Of a stretch of 64,000 bases of DNA, positions 9,233 to 23,668 are shown piece after piece. The DNA comes from Apilactobacillus quenuiae (GTDB lineage Bacteria > Bacillota > Bacilli > Lactobacillales > Lactobacillaceae), in contig NZ_POSN01000004.1 of NCBI RefSeq assembly GCF_002994005.1, positions 124,001-188,000 on the forward strand, in the 5' to 3' direction. The position numbers were made by a program, and so were the translations under genes. Every line of letters begins with the position of its first letter. Position 1 is the stretch's first letter. The notes under the pieces are model-generated. The model worked only from the letters and a program-made list of their open reading frames with translations. It did not search any database and was not told the DNA's origin.

Positions 9233-10474
9233 ATGAATTATGATTATGTAAATGTAGATAAAGAATTGTGGGATGCAATCCATAATGAAAAAGATAGACA
9301 GGAACATACTATTGAACTGATTGCCTCTGAAAACATTGCTTCAAATGCCGTGATGGCAGCTCAAGGTTCTGTGTTAACTAATAAGTATGCTGAAGGTTAT
9401 CCTGGCAAGAGATACTATGGCGGTTGTGAATTCGTTGATGTTTCTGAAAGCTTAGCAATTGATCGTGCTAAAAAATTGTTTGATGCTGAATATGTAAATG
9501 TACAACCACATTCAGGTTCTCAAGCTAATCAAGCTGCATATGCTGCATTTTTAAAACCTGGCGATAAAATCTTAGGAATGGATTTAAACGCTGGGGGACA
9601 TTTAACTCATGGCGCTAAAGTTAACTTTTCTGGAAAAATTTACAAATCATATTCTTATGGATTAGATCCTGAAACGGAAGAATTAAACTATTCTGCTATC
9701 TTAGAAGAAGCTAAAGAAATTAACCCACAACTAATTGTTGCCGGAGCTTCTGCATATAGTAGAACTATTGATTGGAACAAGTTTAGAGAAATTGCTGATG
9801 CAGTGGGAGCATATCTAATGGTAGATATGGCTCATATTGCAGGTTTAGTTGCAACTGGATTACATCCAAGTCCAATTGGCATTGCTGATGTTGTTACAAC
9901 AACTACTCATAAAACCTTAAGAGGTCCTCGTGGTGGAATGATTTTATCACAAGCAAAATATGCTAAAAAATTAAACTCTTCTTTATTCCCTGGTACCCAA
10001 GGTGGTCCTTTAGAACATGTGATTGCTGGTAAAGCAGCTTGTTTCTTTGAAGATTTACAGCCATCATTTAAAACTTATTGTGAACAAGTTATTAAGAATG
10101 CTAAGGCAATGGCCGATGAATTTAATAAGTCTTCAAATATTAAAGTAGTTTCAGGTGGAACTGATAATCATTTAATGGTTTTAGATTTAACTAATACGCA
10201 ATTAAATGGTAAGGAAACTCAATCATTACTAGATACATTAAAAATTACAACTAATAAAGAAGCCATTCCTGATGAAAAATTAAGCCCATTTGTTACTAGT
10301 GGATTAAGAATAGGAACTCCTGCAATTACTTCTCGTGGCTTTAATGAAGATGATTCACGTGAAGTTGCTAGATTAATATCTAAAGCAATCGAACATCATG
10401 ATGATGCATCTGCTTTAGATGAAGTTAAAGACAAAGTTCGTTTATTAACGAGTAAACATCCAATTTTTAAATAG
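9233..10474 (+). CDS. glyA: Serine hydroxymethyltransferase
   Basis: Converts serine and tetrahydrofolate to glycine and methylene-tetrahydrofolate, the main one-carbon source. The 413 residues include the PLP-binding Lys at K227 in [14 protein letters not shown] and the conserved [14 protein letters not shown] strong GGAGGAG site precedes ATG 9233. The 79-base AT-rich spacer before it (9154-9232) could hold a promoter, but I see no clear -35/-10 pair. upp follows 20 bases later. Confidence 0.97.
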   Translation: MNYDYVNVDKELWDAIHNEKDRQEHTIELIASENIASNAVMAAQGSVLTNKYAEGYPGKRYYGGCEFVDVSESLAIDRAKKLFDAEYVNVQPHSGSQANQAAYAAFLKPGDKILGMDLNAGGHLTHGAKVNFSGKIYKSYSYGLDPETEELNYSAILEEAKEINPQLIVAGASAYSRTIDWNKFREIADAVGAYLMVDMAHIAGLVATGLHPSPIGIADVVTTTTHKTLRGPRGGMILSQAKYAKKLNSSLFPGTQGGPLEHVIAGKAACFFEDLQPSFKTYCEQVIKNAKAMADEFNKSSNIKVVSGGTDNHLMVLDLTNTQLNGKETQSLLDTLKITTNKEAIPDEKLSPFVTSGLRIGTPAITSRGFNEDDSREVARLISKAIEHHDDASALDEVKDKVRLLTSKHPIFK

Positions 10475-10494
10475 AAAAAGAGGTATTATATTAA

Positions 10495-11127
10495 ATGGGT
10501 AATTTTGAAGTTATGAATCATCCGTTGATTCAACATAAGTTAACAATTATTAGAAATAAAGATTGTGGAACTCGTGAATTTCGTGAAGTTGTTGATGAAA
10601 TTGCTACTTTGTTAGCATTTGAAGTTTCTCGTGATATGCCATTAGAAGACGTTGATGTTAAAACTCCAGAAGGGGTTGCACATGCAAAACGCTTAGCCGG
10701 TAAAAAAGTGGCTGTTGTGCCAATTTTAAGAGCAGGTATTGGAATGGTTGATGGAATTCTAAACTTGATTCCTGCAGCCAAAGTTGGTCATATTGGAATG
10801 TATCGTGATGAAAAAACATTTGAACCCCATGAATATTTTGTAAAGCTACCTAATGACATTGATAAAAGACAAATTTTTGTTGTTGATCCAATGCTAGCTA
10901 CTGGTGGTTCAGCTATTATGGCAGTAGATGCTTTAGTTAAACGAGGTGTTCCTGAATCTAATATTAAGTTTGTTTGTTTAGTCGCTGCTCCAGAAGGGGT
11001 TAAGGCTTTGCAGAAGGCTCATCCTAATATTGATATTTATTCAGCTGCACTAGACGATCATCTAGAAAATGGTTATATTGTTCCTGGTCTAGGAGATGCT
11101 GGTGACAGATTATTTGGAACTAAATAA
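10495..11127 (+). CDS. upp: Uracil phosphoribosyltransferase
   Basis: Salvages uracil with PRPP to UMP. The 210 residues show [12 protein letters not shown], the PRPP-binding [12 protein letters not shown], and the C-terminal uracil loop [13 protein letters not shown]. The preceding AAAGAGG site fits ATG 10495. glyA-upp directly before the ATP synthase operon is a conserved Bacilli order. A strong terminator follows at once. Confidence 0.97.
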   Translation: MGNFEVMNHPLIQHKLTIIRNKDCGTREFREVVDEIATLLAFEVSRDMPLEDVDVKTPEGVAHAKRLAGKKVAVVPILRAGIGMVDGILNLIPAAKVGHIGMYRDEKTFEPHEYFVKLPNDIDKRQIFVVDPMLATGGSAIMAVDALVKRGVPESNIKFVCLVAAPEGVKALQKAHPNIDIYSAALDDHLENGYIVPGLGDAGDRLFGTK

Positions 11128-11134
11128 TTATGAT

Positions 11135-11172
11135 AAGAAGTTACTGTTTTTTTGCAGTAACTTCTTTTTTTG
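11135..11172 (+). terminator. Intrinsic terminator after upp
   Basis: A 12-bp perfect stem, AAGAAGTTACTG (11135-11146) with CAGTAACTTCTT (11155-11166), is followed by a T tract. It separates upp from the atp operon. Confidence 0.93.
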
Positions 11173-11233
11173 TATATAATAATCAACAATTAATATACAT
11201 ATTTTATTTTAGCTATGTTTATTGATTTTTGTT

Positions 11234-11262
11234 TTGAAATAACCATCGAATGGTGGTAAGAT
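11234..11262 (+). promoter_or_regulatory. Putative atp operon promoter
   Basis: TTGAAA (11234-11239) and TAAGAT (11257-11262) are 17 bases apart, about 100 bases before atpB. Transcription would start at or just inside the palindrome at 11267-11289. TATAAT inside that palindrome (11275-11280) is an alternative -10 without a good -35. Confidence 0.5.
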
Positions 11263-11266
11263 TTTA

Positions 11267-11289
11267 ATGTATTTTATAATAAAATACAT
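11267..11289. repeat. 23-bp perfect palindrome in the atp operon leader
   Basis: ATGTATTTTAT and ATAAAATACAT are perfect inverted copies of 11 bases around a single central A. It lies directly after the putative -10. As RNA the helix would be A/U-only apart from one G-C pair, so a protein-binding operator is as plausible as a hairpin. A second short inverted pair TACATC/GATGTA follows at about 11309-11332. Confidence 0.6.
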
Positions 11290-11360
11290 CATCTTAGAGT
11301 TCATACTTACATCGTTTTTGTTAATGATGTATAGTAAGCTAAGAAAAGGGGTGATATTCT

Positions 11361-12319
<959 letters not shown>

Positions 12320-12363
12320 TTTTTATATAAATATAACTTTTTTAAGTAAGGAGGTGTCAATAG

Positions 12364-12889
12364 ATGCTTTCACAAACATTGTTTTCTTCTGTTGCTGCAA
12401 CAGAAGAAGGTGGACTAGCTATTGGTAATATTATCTTTACTGCTATTGTATTTATTGTATTAATGGCATTAATTAAGCACTATGCATGGAAACCATTATC
12501 TGATGTAATGGCTAAGCGTGCTGATAAGATTTCTAACGATATTAGTTCAGCTGAAAAGTCTCGTAAAGATGCTGAAGAATTAGCTAAAAAACGTGAAGTT
12601 GCTTTATCAAAATCACGTGATGATGCTAATGACATTATTAATAATGCTAAAGATTCAGCACAAAAACAAAGTGAACAAATTGTTTCTGAGGCTAGAAATG
12701 ATGCACAAAGTGTTAAAGCTTCTGCTCAAAAAGATATTGAGCAAGAAAGAAAAGATGCTTTGGCTAACACTAAAGATGATGTAGCAAACTTATCTGTTGA
12801 GATTGCTTCAAAAATCATTCAAAAAGAATTAAAGTCTGATGATCAAAAAGCATTGATTGATTCTTATATTGAAGGGTTGGGGAAGCAAA

Positions 12890-12900
<11 letters not shown>
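12364..12900 (+). CDS. atpF: F-type ATP synthase Fo subunit b
   Basis: The peripheral stalk subunit of 178 residues: one N-terminal membrane helix (about 20-40) and then a long charged, Ala/Lys/Glu/Asp-rich coiled coil that reaches F1. TAAGGAGGTG precedes the start. The end overlaps the atpH start by 11 bases. Confidence 0.96.
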
Positions 12901-14990
<2,090 letters not shown>

Positions 14991-15011
14991 CTTGAAGGAT
15001 GGTGATAACTA

Positions 15012-15914
15012 ATGGCTGAATCTATTAATGAAGTTAAACATCGTATTGCATCAACAAAAAGTACACATCAAATTACAACTGCAATGCAAATGGTTTCGAC
15101 TGCCAAGCTAAATCGTATTCAAAAGCATTCAGTTTCATATGAACAATATGTTTCTCGTGTTAAGTCTGTTGTAATGCATTTGGCTCAGTCACATTTGTTA
15201 GACAACATTAATTCCTCAAGTAATGCAGACTCAGGTAAAGCTAAAAAGACTGCATATCTAGTTATTACTTCAGATCGTGGAATGGTTGGAAGTTACAATA
15301 GTAATGTAATTCGTGAAGCCAATGCATTTATTGAAAAGAATACTCCTAATACTGATGACTATATGATTTTAGCTGTCGGTGGTAATGGAGCTGATTTTTA
15401 CAAGAATCGTAATGTTAATGTTGCTTACGAATATCGTGGTGTTTCTGATATTCCTACGTTTACTGAAGTCAGAGAAATTGTTAAAACTGCTAATTCTATG
15501 TATGAAGATGGTGTATTTGACGAATTATATGTTTGTTATACTCATTTCATCAATAGAATTTCTTCAGAATTCAGGGCTGAAAAAATGCTACCAATGGATA
15601 GTGAAGCTATGAATGAAGGAGCAAGTAAAGATGTTAAAACATCAAAAATTAGTGCGGAATATGAAGTTGAACCTGATAAACAGGCAGTATTGAAGTCTAT
15701 TTTGCCTCAATATGCCCAAAGCTTAGTTTTCGGTGCTATTCTTGATGCTAAAACTTCTGAACATTCAGCAAGTTCATCAGCTATGCAATCTGCATCTGAT
15801 AATGCTGAAGATTTAATTTCAAAATTAGAATTACAATATAATCGTGCAAGACAAGCTGCTATTACTACTGAAATTACTGAAATTGTTGGTGGTCAAGAAG
15901 CACTTAAGCACTAA
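15012..15914 (+). CDS. atpG: F-type ATP synthase F1 subunit gamma
   Basis: The central rotor shaft, 300 residues. The N-terminal helix ([20 protein letters not shown]) and C-terminal helix ([19 protein letters not shown]) form the coiled coil inside the alpha/beta ring. It lies between atpA and atpD in standard order. Confidence 0.97.
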   Translation: MAESINEVKHRIASTKSTHQITTAMQMVSTAKLNRIQKHSVSYEQYVSRVKSVVMHLAQSHLLDNINSSSNADSGKAKKTAYLVITSDRGMVGSYNSNVIREANAFIEKNTPNTDDYMILAVGGNGADFYKNRNVNVAYEYRGVSDIPTFTEVREIVKTANSMYEDGVFDELYVCYTHFINRISSEFRAEKMLPMDSEAMNEGASKDVKTSKISAEYEVEPDKQAVLKSILPQYAQSLVFGAILDAKTSEHSASSSAMQSASDNAEDLISKLELQYNRARQAAITTEITEIVGGQEALKH

Positions 15915-15929
15915 TAACAAAAGACATGA

Positions 15930-17354
<1,425 letters not shown>

Positions 17355-17366
17355 GGAGGGTTCTAA

Positions 17367-17786
17367 TTGGCTGATAACTCAGTATTGACCGTTAGTATCG
17401 TAACTCCTGATGGTAAAGTATATGAATGTGAAACTGCTACATTAGTTGTTGTTAGAACTATGAGTGGTCAATTAGGAATTATGCCTAATCATATTCCTGT
17501 AATTGCTTCATTGGAAGTTGACGAAGCAAAAGTTAAGCATGACGGAAAAGAAGATGAAATTGCTGTAAATGGCGGTTTCGTAGAATTTTCTGATAATAAT
17601 TTAACTATTATTGCTGATAGTGCTGAAAGACAAGGAGACATTGATGTTGATCGTGCTTCTAAAGCTCAACATCGTGCTGAAGAACATATTAGAGAAGCTC
17701 GTGAAAAACACGATAATCAAGAAGTCTTACGCAGTCAAGTTGCCTTGAAAAGAGCTATTAACAGAATTAATGTTGCAAAACATTAG
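17367..17786 (+). CDS. atpC: F-type ATP synthase F1 subunit epsilon
   Basis: 139 residues: an N-terminal beta sandwich (GQLGIMPNHIPVIA, VNGGFVEF) and a C-terminal helical hairpin that can inhibit ATP hydrolysis. TTG 17367 is the start, preceded by AAGGAGGG at the right distance. It is the last gene of the operon, before a strong terminator. Confidence 0.96.
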   Translation: MADNSVLTVSIVTPDGKVYECETATLVVVRTMSGQLGIMPNHIPVIASLEVDEAKVKHDGKEDEIAVNGGFVEFSDNNLTIIADSAERQGDIDVDRASKAQHRAEEHIREAREKHDNQEVLRSQVALKRAINRINVAKH

Positions 17787-17790
17787 TTTA

Positions 17791-17823
17791 AAGACCTACA
17801 AAGTTTTTGTAGGTCTTTTTTTA
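17791..17823 (+). terminator. Intrinsic terminator of the atp operon
   Basis: A near-perfect stem, AAGACCTACAAA with TTTGTAGGTCTT, has a short loop and a T tract. It begins five bases after the atpC stop. Confidence 0.93.
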
Positions 17824-17836
17824 CATATTTTGTAAA

Positions 17837-17865
17837 AAGACAAAGTCGTATTTTTATGGTATAGT
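17837..17865 (+). promoter_or_regulatory. Putative promoter for the DUF1146-murA-mbl-rodA group
   Basis: TATAGT (17860-17865) with an upstream TGG extended -10, and AAGACA (17837-17842) 17 bases before it. It lies between the atp terminator and the small gene at 17889. Confidence 0.6.
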
Positions 17866-17888
17866 TTTGATAAGAAAATGGTGAAAAT

Positions 17889-18107
17889 ATGCAAATAATA
17901 AACATTAATAACATAATAGATATAATAATTCAGCTATTTTTTATTAGTATATCTTTTTGGTGTATAAAAGATATTCATTTAGAGAAATATATTTACATGC
18001 ATGAGAATCAATTTAAACTTTTAATAACATTGTTGTCCATAATGATTGGCTTTTCTTGTGGATCATTTTTTATATGGATAATTAATATATTTTATAGTTT
18101 TAGCTGA
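17889..18107 (+). CDS. DUF1146 family small membrane protein (YwzB-like)
   Basis: A 72-residue protein with two predicted membrane helices (about 8-27 and 43-68) separated by a charged loop. It matches the DUF1146/YwzB family, which in Bacilli sits between atpC and murA as here. Function is unknown. It probably shares the promoter at 17837-17865 with murA, 24 bases downstream. Confidence 0.75.
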   Translation: MQIININNIIDIIIQLFFISISFWCIKDIHLEKYIYMHENQFKLLITLLSIMIGFSCGSFFIWIINIFYSFS

Positions 18108-18131
18108 TTAGTTTAATTAGGAGGTCTACCA

Positions 18132-19421
18132 TTGGATAAAATAATTGTAAATGGTGGTAATAAATTATCTGGCGAAGTTAATATTGAAGGTGCTAAAAAT
18201 GCAGTTTTACCAATTATGGCATCAGCTATTTTAGCAGATGAAGATGAAACAATTTTAAATAATGTACCACTACTATCTGATGTTTTTACAATGAATAAAG
18301 TTTTAAGATATTTGAATTTAGATGTTAATTTAGATTCTGATAATAATTCTATGCGTTTGAGTGCTTCAAATAATATTTTACCTGAAGCACCTTTAAAATA
18401 CGTTTCTAAAATGCGTGCATCGATAGTTGTTATGGGACCATTATTGGCTAGACTAGGACATGCTAAAGTTGCATTACCTGGTGGATGTGCTATTGGATCT
18501 AGACCAATAGATATTCATTTAAAAGGATTTGAAGCTTTAGGAGCTAAGATTAGTCAACATGATGGGTATGTTGAAGCCTTCTCAGATGATGGCCTTAAGG
18601 GTGCTAATATTTATCTAGATTTTCCTAGTGTTGGTGCAACTCAAAATCTTATGATGGCTGCTACTTTAGCTAAAGGTGAAACAATTATTGAAAATGTTGC
18701 TAGAGAACCTGAAATTGTTGATTTAGCTAATATTTTAAACAAAATGGGTGCAAAAATAACCGGTTCTGGCACTAGCAAATTAAAAATTGAAGGTGTAAGT
18801 CACTTACATGGGACAACGCATAATGTATTGCAGGATCGTATTGAAGCCGGCACTTTTATGGTTGCTGCTGCATTAACTAAGGGTGACGTTTTAATTAAGA
18901 ATGCTGAGCCTCAATACAATGAACCTTTAATTTCTAAAATGAGAGAAATGGGCGTAATTATTAAGGAAGAAGAAAATGGAATTAGAGTTATTGGACCAGA
19001 TAAGCTAAAGCCTGTGGACATCCAAACATTGCCATATCCAGGTTTTCCAACTGATATGCAACCACAAATGATGGTTCTGCAATTGGCCTCTGATGGTACT
19101 AGTATGTTAACTGAAACGGTTTTTGAAAATCGATTTATGCATTTAGGCGAGCTTAGTCGTATGAATGCTAAATTTCATATTAATGGTCAAACTGTTATTT
19201 TAAAGGGACCAACTGAGTTTAGTGGGGCCGAAGTTTCTGCAACTGATTTAAGAGCAGCAGCAGCACTAGTTTTAGCAGGTTTAATATCAGATGGTCAAAC
19301 TCAAGTTACTAATTTAAAATATTTAGATCGTGGATATTATGATTTTCATGATAAATTAAAAGACTTAGGTGCAGATATTGAACGTGTTTCTCTGAATGAA
19401 AAAAATGAAGTTGTTCAATAA
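18132..19421 (+). CDS. murA: UDP-N-acetylglucosamine 1-carboxyvinyltransferase
   Basis: Transfers enolpyruvate from PEP to UDP-GlcNAc, the first committed step of peptidoglycan synthesis and the fosfomycin target. The 429 residues include the N-terminal [17 protein letters not shown] and the PEP-reactive Cys C119 in [11 protein letters not shown], so fosfomycin sensitivity of the enzyme is expected. TTG 18132 is the start, with AGGAGG upstream. The position after atpC marks it as the main MurA copy in Bacilli. Confidence 0.96.
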   Translation: MDKIIVNGGNKLSGEVNIEGAKNAVLPIMASAILADEDETILNNVPLLSDVFTMNKVLRYLNLDVNLDSDNNSMRLSASNNILPEAPLKYVSKMRASIVVMGPLLARLGHAKVALPGGCAIGSRPIDIHLKGFEALGAKISQHDGYVEAFSDDGLKGANIYLDFPSVGATQNLMMAATLAKGETIIENVAREPEIVDLANILNKMGAKITGSGTSKLKIEGVSHLHGTTHNVLQDRIEAGTFMVAAALTKGDVLIKNAEPQYNEPLISKMREMGVIIKEEENGIRVIGPDKLKPVDIQTLPYPGFPTDMQPQMMVLQLASDGTSMLTETVFENRFMHLGELSRMNAKFHINGQTVILKGPTEFSGAEVSATDLRAAAALVLAGLISDGQTQVTNLKYLDRGYYDFHDKLKDLGADIERVSLNEKNEVVQ

Positions 19422-19513
19422 TTTTTGTAAAAATAATCTAATATCTTAAATAGCATGTTCTATAAATATGATATAATATATTAATACAAGTTGATTCAGG
19501 AGGAAAATGAAAG

Positions 19514-20512
19514 ATGGTAAAAGATATCGGCATTGATTTAGGAACTGCCAATGTTTTAATATATGTAACTGGTAAGGGAATTGTGTTAAATGAGCCTTCA
19601 GTTGTTGCAGTTGACATTCAGACTAATAAGGTATTAGCTGTTGGATCTGAAGCTTATAGAATGGTTGGTAGAACGCCAAGCAACATTAGGGCAATTCGTC
19701 CATTAAAGGATGGAGTCATTTCAGACTTTGACGTAACCGAACAAATGCTGACTTATTTTATTAATAAGCTAAGTGTTAAAGGTTTTATGTCAAAACCTAA
19801 AACTATGATTTGTGCACCTACTAATATTACAAACATTGAAAGAAAAGCTATCATTCAAGCTGCTGAAAAAGCTGGTGGTGGCAAAGTCTATATAGAAGAA
19901 GAACCTAAAGTTGCAGCTATCGGTGCTGGTATGGACATCTTCCAACCTAAAGGTAATATGGTTATTGATATGGGTGGAGGAACATCTGATATTGCTGTAA
20001 TTTCACTTGGTGATATTGTTGCAAGTAAATCAATTCGAGTTGCCGGTGATTCTATGAATAACGAAATTGCTGCTTATGTTAGAGATAAGTACAATATGGT
20101 TATTGGAGAACATACCGCCGAAAAAATTAAAATTCGAATTGGAACTGCCACCGTTGATGAAGACGATGCGAAAGAAATGGAAGTTAGAGGAAGAGATGCA
20201 ATTGGTGGAATGCCAAAATCAATTACTCTAACTGGTCCTGAAGTACAATCTGCAATTTCTGATATTGTTAAGCAAATTATTGAAGCTGCTAAAGATGTAT
20301 TAGAAGTAGTGCCCCCAGAATTGGCTTCTGATATTGTTGATCGTGGAATCATGTTAACTGGTGGGGGAGCTTTATTAAGAGGATTAAGTCATGCGATTTC
20401 TAAAGCTTTAACCGTACCAGTTATTATTTCAGATAATCCTTTAGATAATGTTGCTAAGGGTGCAGGTGCTTTGTTGGAACATATGAACAAAACAGAAAAG
20501 CGTAAAGATTAA
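19514..20512 (+). CDS. mbl: MreB-family rod-shape protein (Mbl-like)
   Basis: A bacterial actin that forms membrane-bound filaments guiding side-wall synthesis. The 332 residues carry the actin phosphate motifs [13 protein letters not shown] and [13 protein letters not shown] and the [14 protein letters not shown] segment. It is a paralog of the mreBCD-operon MreB at 44639. Its position after murA and before yidD/rodA matches Mbl of Bacilli. ATG 19514 is in frame, with AGGAGG 11 bases before; a nearer ATG at 19507 is out of frame. Confidence 0.92.
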   Translation: MVKDIGIDLGTANVLIYVTGKGIVLNEPSVVAVDIQTNKVLAVGSEAYRMVGRTPSNIRAIRPLKDGVISDFDVTEQMLTYFINKLSVKGFMSKPKTMICAPTNITNIERKAIIQAAEKAGGGKVYIEEEPKVAAIGAGMDIFQPKGNMVIDMGGGTSDIAVISLGDIVASKSIRVAGDSMNNEIAAYVRDKYNMVIGEHTAEKIKIRIGTATVDEDDAKEMEVRGRDAIGGMPKSITLTGPEVQSAISDIVKQIIEAAKDVLEVVPPELASDIVDRGIMLTGGGALLRGLSHAISKALTVPVIISDNPLDNVAKGAGALLEHMNKTEKRKD

Positions 20513-20528
20513 TATAAGAAGTAATATA

Positions 20529-20804
20529 ATGACAAAATTTTTATTATTTTTAGTCGGTGCTTATAAAAAGTACATTTCGCCTTTATTTCCACCTGCATGT
20601 CGTTATTACCCTACATGTTCAACTTATATGATTGATGCTATTAAAAAAAATGGTCCTTTCTTAGGTTTGATTATGGGAATTGCTAGAATTCTTAGATGTC
20701 AGCCATTTGTTAAGGGTGGATATGATCCAGTTTCTGATCATTTTACTATTTTTAGAAACAAAAGAGCGAGAGATGATTATCGTCGTTCTATGAATTTGAA
20801 GTAG
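20529..20804 (+). CDS. yidD: Membrane protein insertion efficiency factor YidD
   Basis: A 91-residue small amphipathic protein with the family pattern: an N-terminal helix, then [17 protein letters not shown], a three-Cys motif, and GYDPVSDHF. It is thought to assist YidC-dependent insertion at the inner membrane. It lies 16 bases after mbl and probably in the same operon. Confidence 0.93.
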   Translation: MTKFLLFLVGAYKKYISPLFPPACRYYPTCSTYMIDAIKKNGPFLGLIMGIARILRCQPFVKGGYDPVSDHFTIFRNKRARDDYRRSMNLK

Positions 20805-20846
20805 CCGATCTTTATTTATCGACTACTTTTATTTTTGGAGGAAAAT

Positions 20847-21068
20847 ATGTCAAAACCAAATAAAAATGTTAATGTTAAATTAGATACTAAAGTAATAGAT
20901 GGTGATAGTTGCGAAGTTCTATCTATTGGTAAAAAGGAAGTAGGTTATATTAAGCCTAATAATGAATCAAAATTTGATGTGATTTTTGGTGAAAATATAT
21001 TTCATACAAAAAGTATTGATGAAGGTGTTGAAACATTAATTAGTCAATACCATTTACATCGAGGATAG
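20847..21068 (+). CDS. DUF2969-like small protein
   Basis: A 73-residue soluble protein with no membrane helix or signal; mixed charge, with alternating beta-like segments (SCEVLSIGKKEVGYI). It resembles the DUF2969 family of lactobacilli, which lies beside rodA; no function is known. ATG 20847 follows TTGGAGG at a good distance, so a TTG 12 bases earlier in frame is rejected. A weak hairpin (GTAGCCGAT/ATCGACTAC, one mismatch, at about 20801-20827) precedes it. Confidence 0.7.
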   Translation: MSKPNKNVNVKLDTKVIDGDSCEVLSIGKKEVGYIKPNNESKFDVIFGENIFHTKSIDEGVETLISQYHLHRG

Positions 21069-21096
21069 TTAAAATTTAATAAGGTGATGATTTAGA

Positions 21097-22305
21097 TTGT
21101 TTAATAATTCTAATGAAAATGACAATATTGATTCTAGAATTGACTGGCCAATAATCATTTGTGTATTTTTGTTGGCATTAATTGGAATTGGTTCTATTTT
21201 TATTGCTGTTTCTCATGACGCTTATTCAGGAGTTATTGTAAGGCAAATAATAACTCAATTTGTATGGTATACAATTGGAACAATTACGATAATAATTATT
21301 ATGCAATTTGATTCTGAACAACTTTGGAAGATTGCCCCGATTATTTATTGGGGTGCGTTGCTGATGTTAGGATCTTTATTAGTTTTATATAGTCGTTCGT
21401 ATTTTGTTCAGACAGGTGCTAAAAGTTGGTTTCAATTAGGACCACTGACTTTTCAGCCTGCAGAAGTTATGAAACCTGCATTTGTTGTCATGTTAGCTAG
21501 AGTAATTGTTGAACATAATCGTAATTATGGACAGCATTTAATTAAAACAGATCTTTGGCTTTTATTAAAAATGATTCTTTGGACATTGCCAATTTGTGTT
21601 TTATTAAAAGCAGAAAATGATTTTGGTACAATGTTGGTTTTCTTTGCTATGCTTGGGGGATTGGCTATTGTGTCTGGAATTACTTGGAAAATCCTTGTAC
21701 CAGGAATTGTTTCTTTTACAATAATTGGCGGAACGGCTTTAGTTTTAGTAATTACGAGTGGTGGTCGTAAAATTTTGGAAGCAGTTGGATTTCAATCTTA
21801 TCAATTCGATCGTGTTAATGATTGGTTAGATCCATCTAATCCAGCAAATTTAAATGGTTCTGGTTATCAATTATGGCAAAGTATTAAAGCGGTTGGTTCT
21901 GGTGGATTTGGTGGAACAGGCTTTAATGTTTCACATGTATATGTACCAGTTCGTGAATCTGATATGATTTTTTCGGTCATTGGCGAAAACTTTGGCTTTA
22001 TTGGTGGACTAGTACTTATTGGAATATACTTTTTATTAATTTATCGGATGATTAAAGTTACGTTTGAAACTAAGAATATATACTATGCTTATATTTCTAC
22101 TGGTATTATTATGATGATATTATTCCATGTTTTTGAAAATATTGGTATGAGTATTGGTTTATTACCATTGACAGGAATACCTTTACCATTTGTTAGTCAA
22201 GGTGGATCTGCTCTAATTGGTAATATGATTGGAATTGGCTTAATTATGTCAATGCAATATCATAACTATGGATCTATGTTTAGTTCTAATAAGGATTTTT
22301 CATAG
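21097..22305 (+). CDS. rodA: SEDS family peptidoglycan polymerase RodA
   Basis: RodA polymerises glycan strands from lipid II in the elongation complex, with MreB/Mbl and a class B PBP. The 402 residues form about ten membrane helices, with the conserved TGAKSWFQLGPLTFQPAEVMKPA loop region and the C-terminal GIPLPFVSQGGSALI. TTG 21097 is the start, preceded by AAGGTGATG. The neighbours murA and mbl point to side-wall growth. No terminator follows; the Met T-box promoter begins within eight bases of its stop. Confidence 0.94.
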   Translation: MFNNSNENDNIDSRIDWPIIICVFLLALIGIGSIFIAVSHDAYSGVIVRQIITQFVWYTIGTITIIIIMQFDSEQLWKIAPIIYWGALLMLGSLLVLYSRSYFVQTGAKSWFQLGPLTFQPAEVMKPAFVVMLARVIVEHNRNYGQHLIKTDLWLLLKMILWTLPICVLLKAENDFGTMLVFFAMLGGLAIVSGITWKILVPGIVSFTIIGGTALVLVITSGGRKILEAVGFQSYQFDRVNDWLDPSNPANLNGSGYQLWQSIKAVGSGGFGGTGFNVSHVYVPVRESDMIFSVIGENFGFIGGLVLIGIYFLLIYRMIKVTFETKNIYYAYISTGIIMMILFHVFENIGMSIGLLPLTGIPLPFVSQGGSALIGNMIGIGLIMSMQYHNYGSMFSSNKDFS

Positions 22306-22312
22306 TATTTTG

Positions 22313-22341
22313 TTGACTTTATAAAAAATTATTTGTACAAT
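22313..22341 (+). promoter_or_regulatory. Promoter of the metNPQ T-box transcript
   Basis: TTGACT (22313-22318) and TACAAT (22336-22341) are exactly 17 bases apart, immediately upstream of the T-box leader. Confidence 0.8.
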
Positions 22342-22349
22342 TGTTAAAA

Positions 22350-22615
22350 TTTAATGAAAAGATGAGTAAATAATTAATGAATGAAAAAGAGAGCTTTTAA
22401 ATGCTGAAATAAAGCCTTTTGTTATTATTGAATATGGTCTTTTTTTATATTTATTAACTAGTTTTAAACAAATTAATAATGTTTAGCAATCATTATTTTG
22501 CTAAGTATAATATACTTATTGAGATTATTGTTGTGAAGCAATAATGAACAAAGGTGGTAACACGAAGCTCTTCGTCCTTTACTATTAATTTAGTAGAGTG
22601 CGGAGGGCTTTTTTA
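22350..22615 (+). promoter_or_regulatory. T-box riboswitch, methionine specifier
   Basis: The T-box sequence AAAGGTGGTAACACG is at 22550-22564 and is followed by a terminator hairpin (GAAGCTCTTCGTCCTTT with the downstream GGAGGGCTTTTTT, about 22565-22615). Upstream are an AGTA element (about 22365) and an AGAGAGC stem I segment. The likely specifier is ATG (22434-22436) in GAATATGGTC, decoding Met. Uncharged tRNA-Met would stabilise the antiterminator and switch on metNPQ. It fills most of the 328-base spacer between rodA and metN. Confidence 0.9.
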
Positions 22616-22633
22616 TTTAAGGGGGTAAACTTT

Positions 22634-23668
22634 TTGATAAAATTTAAAAATGTTTATAAAAAATATAAATTAGATAAAAGTGTTTTAACTGCTGTAAATG
22701 ATGTTAATTTTGAAGTTAATGATGGAGAAATTTACGGTATTATAGGTTACTCTGGTGCTGGTAAAAGTACCTTAGTTAGAATTCTTGATGGATTGGAAGC
22801 ACCTACATCAGGTTCAATTGAGATTAATGGAAAAGATATTGCTAAATTAAGCAATAAAGCATTAAGAGAACAGAGAAAAAAGATTGGCATGATTTTTCAA
22901 CATTTTAATCTTCTTTGGTCTAGAACTATTATTGAAAATGTTGAATTGCCGTTAGAAATATCAGGTGTAAGCAAAGAAAAAAGAAAAAAACAAGCCAAAG
23001 AGTTTATTAAATTAGTTGGATTAGAAGGTCGTGAAAATGATTATCCTTCTGAGTTATCTGGCGGTCAAAAGCAAAGAGTAGGCATTGCAAGGGCGTTGGC
23101 CAATAAACCAGAAATATTAATTTCCGATGAAGCTACTAGTGCTTTAGATCCACAAACGACTGATGAAATATTGGATTTACTTTTAAAAATCAATAAACAG
23201 TTAAACTTAACCGTTTTATTAATAACACATGAAATGCATGCGATTAGAAAAGTTGCTAAAAAGGTTGCAGTCATGGAAGATGGAAAAATTGTAGAGCATG
23301 GTAATGTTTATGATATATTTAAAAATCCTAAACAAAATATTACTAAACGTTTTGTGAATGAGGATAATCCAGCTTCTTCAGGTGAACTTAATATGACAGT
23401 TGATGATATATTGAATAAATATCCAAATGGGACTGTTCTTAAGTTATCGTTCAAGGGTAATCAATCACAACAGCCAGTTGTTTCTAACATGATGCGTGAA
23501 TTTGATACTTTAGAAATGAGTATCATTGAAGCTACTATTCATCAAACTCAAAGTGGTTCAATTGGTTCATTAATTATTCAATTATTGGGTAGTCCTAAAG
23601 ATCAAGATAAAGCTATTGAATACTTAAACTTATTAAACATTGAAAATGAGGTGATCAACCGTGGATAA
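22634..23668 (+). CDS. metN: Methionine ABC transporter ATP-binding protein MetN
   Basis: The 344-residue ATPase of a D/L-methionine importer. Walker A GYSGAGKST, signature LSGGQKQRVGIARAL and Walker B ISDEATSALD are followed by a C-terminal NIL domain (about 265-344) that in this family binds methionine and inhibits transport. TTG 22634 is chosen: GGGGG lies nine bases upstream, and the protein then begins LIKFKNVYK like other MetN. The upstream open frame runs through the T-box terminator. It overlaps metP by eight bases. Confidence 0.94.
   Translation: MIKFKNVYKKYKLDKSVLTAVNDVNFEVNDGEIYGIIGYSGAGKSTLVRILDGLEAPTSGSIEINGKDIAKLSNKALREQRKKIGMIFQHFNLLWSRTIIENVELPLEISGVSKEKRKKQAKEFIKLVGLEGRENDYPSELSGGQKQRVGIARALANKPEILISDEATSALDPQTTDEILDLLLKINKQLNLTVLLITHEMHAIRKVAKKVAVMEDGKIVEHGNVYDIFKNPKQNITKRFVNEDNPASSGELNMTVDDILNKYPNGTVLKLSFKGNQSQQPVVSNMMREFDTLEMSIIEATIHQTQSGSIGSLIIQLLGSPKDQDKAIEYLNLLNIENEVINRG

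Noticed and set aside
20801-20840. Terminator between yidD and the DUF2969 gene
   Set aside because: The stem has a mismatch and the T run is broken; it may be a weak hairpin, but read-through to rodA seems likely.
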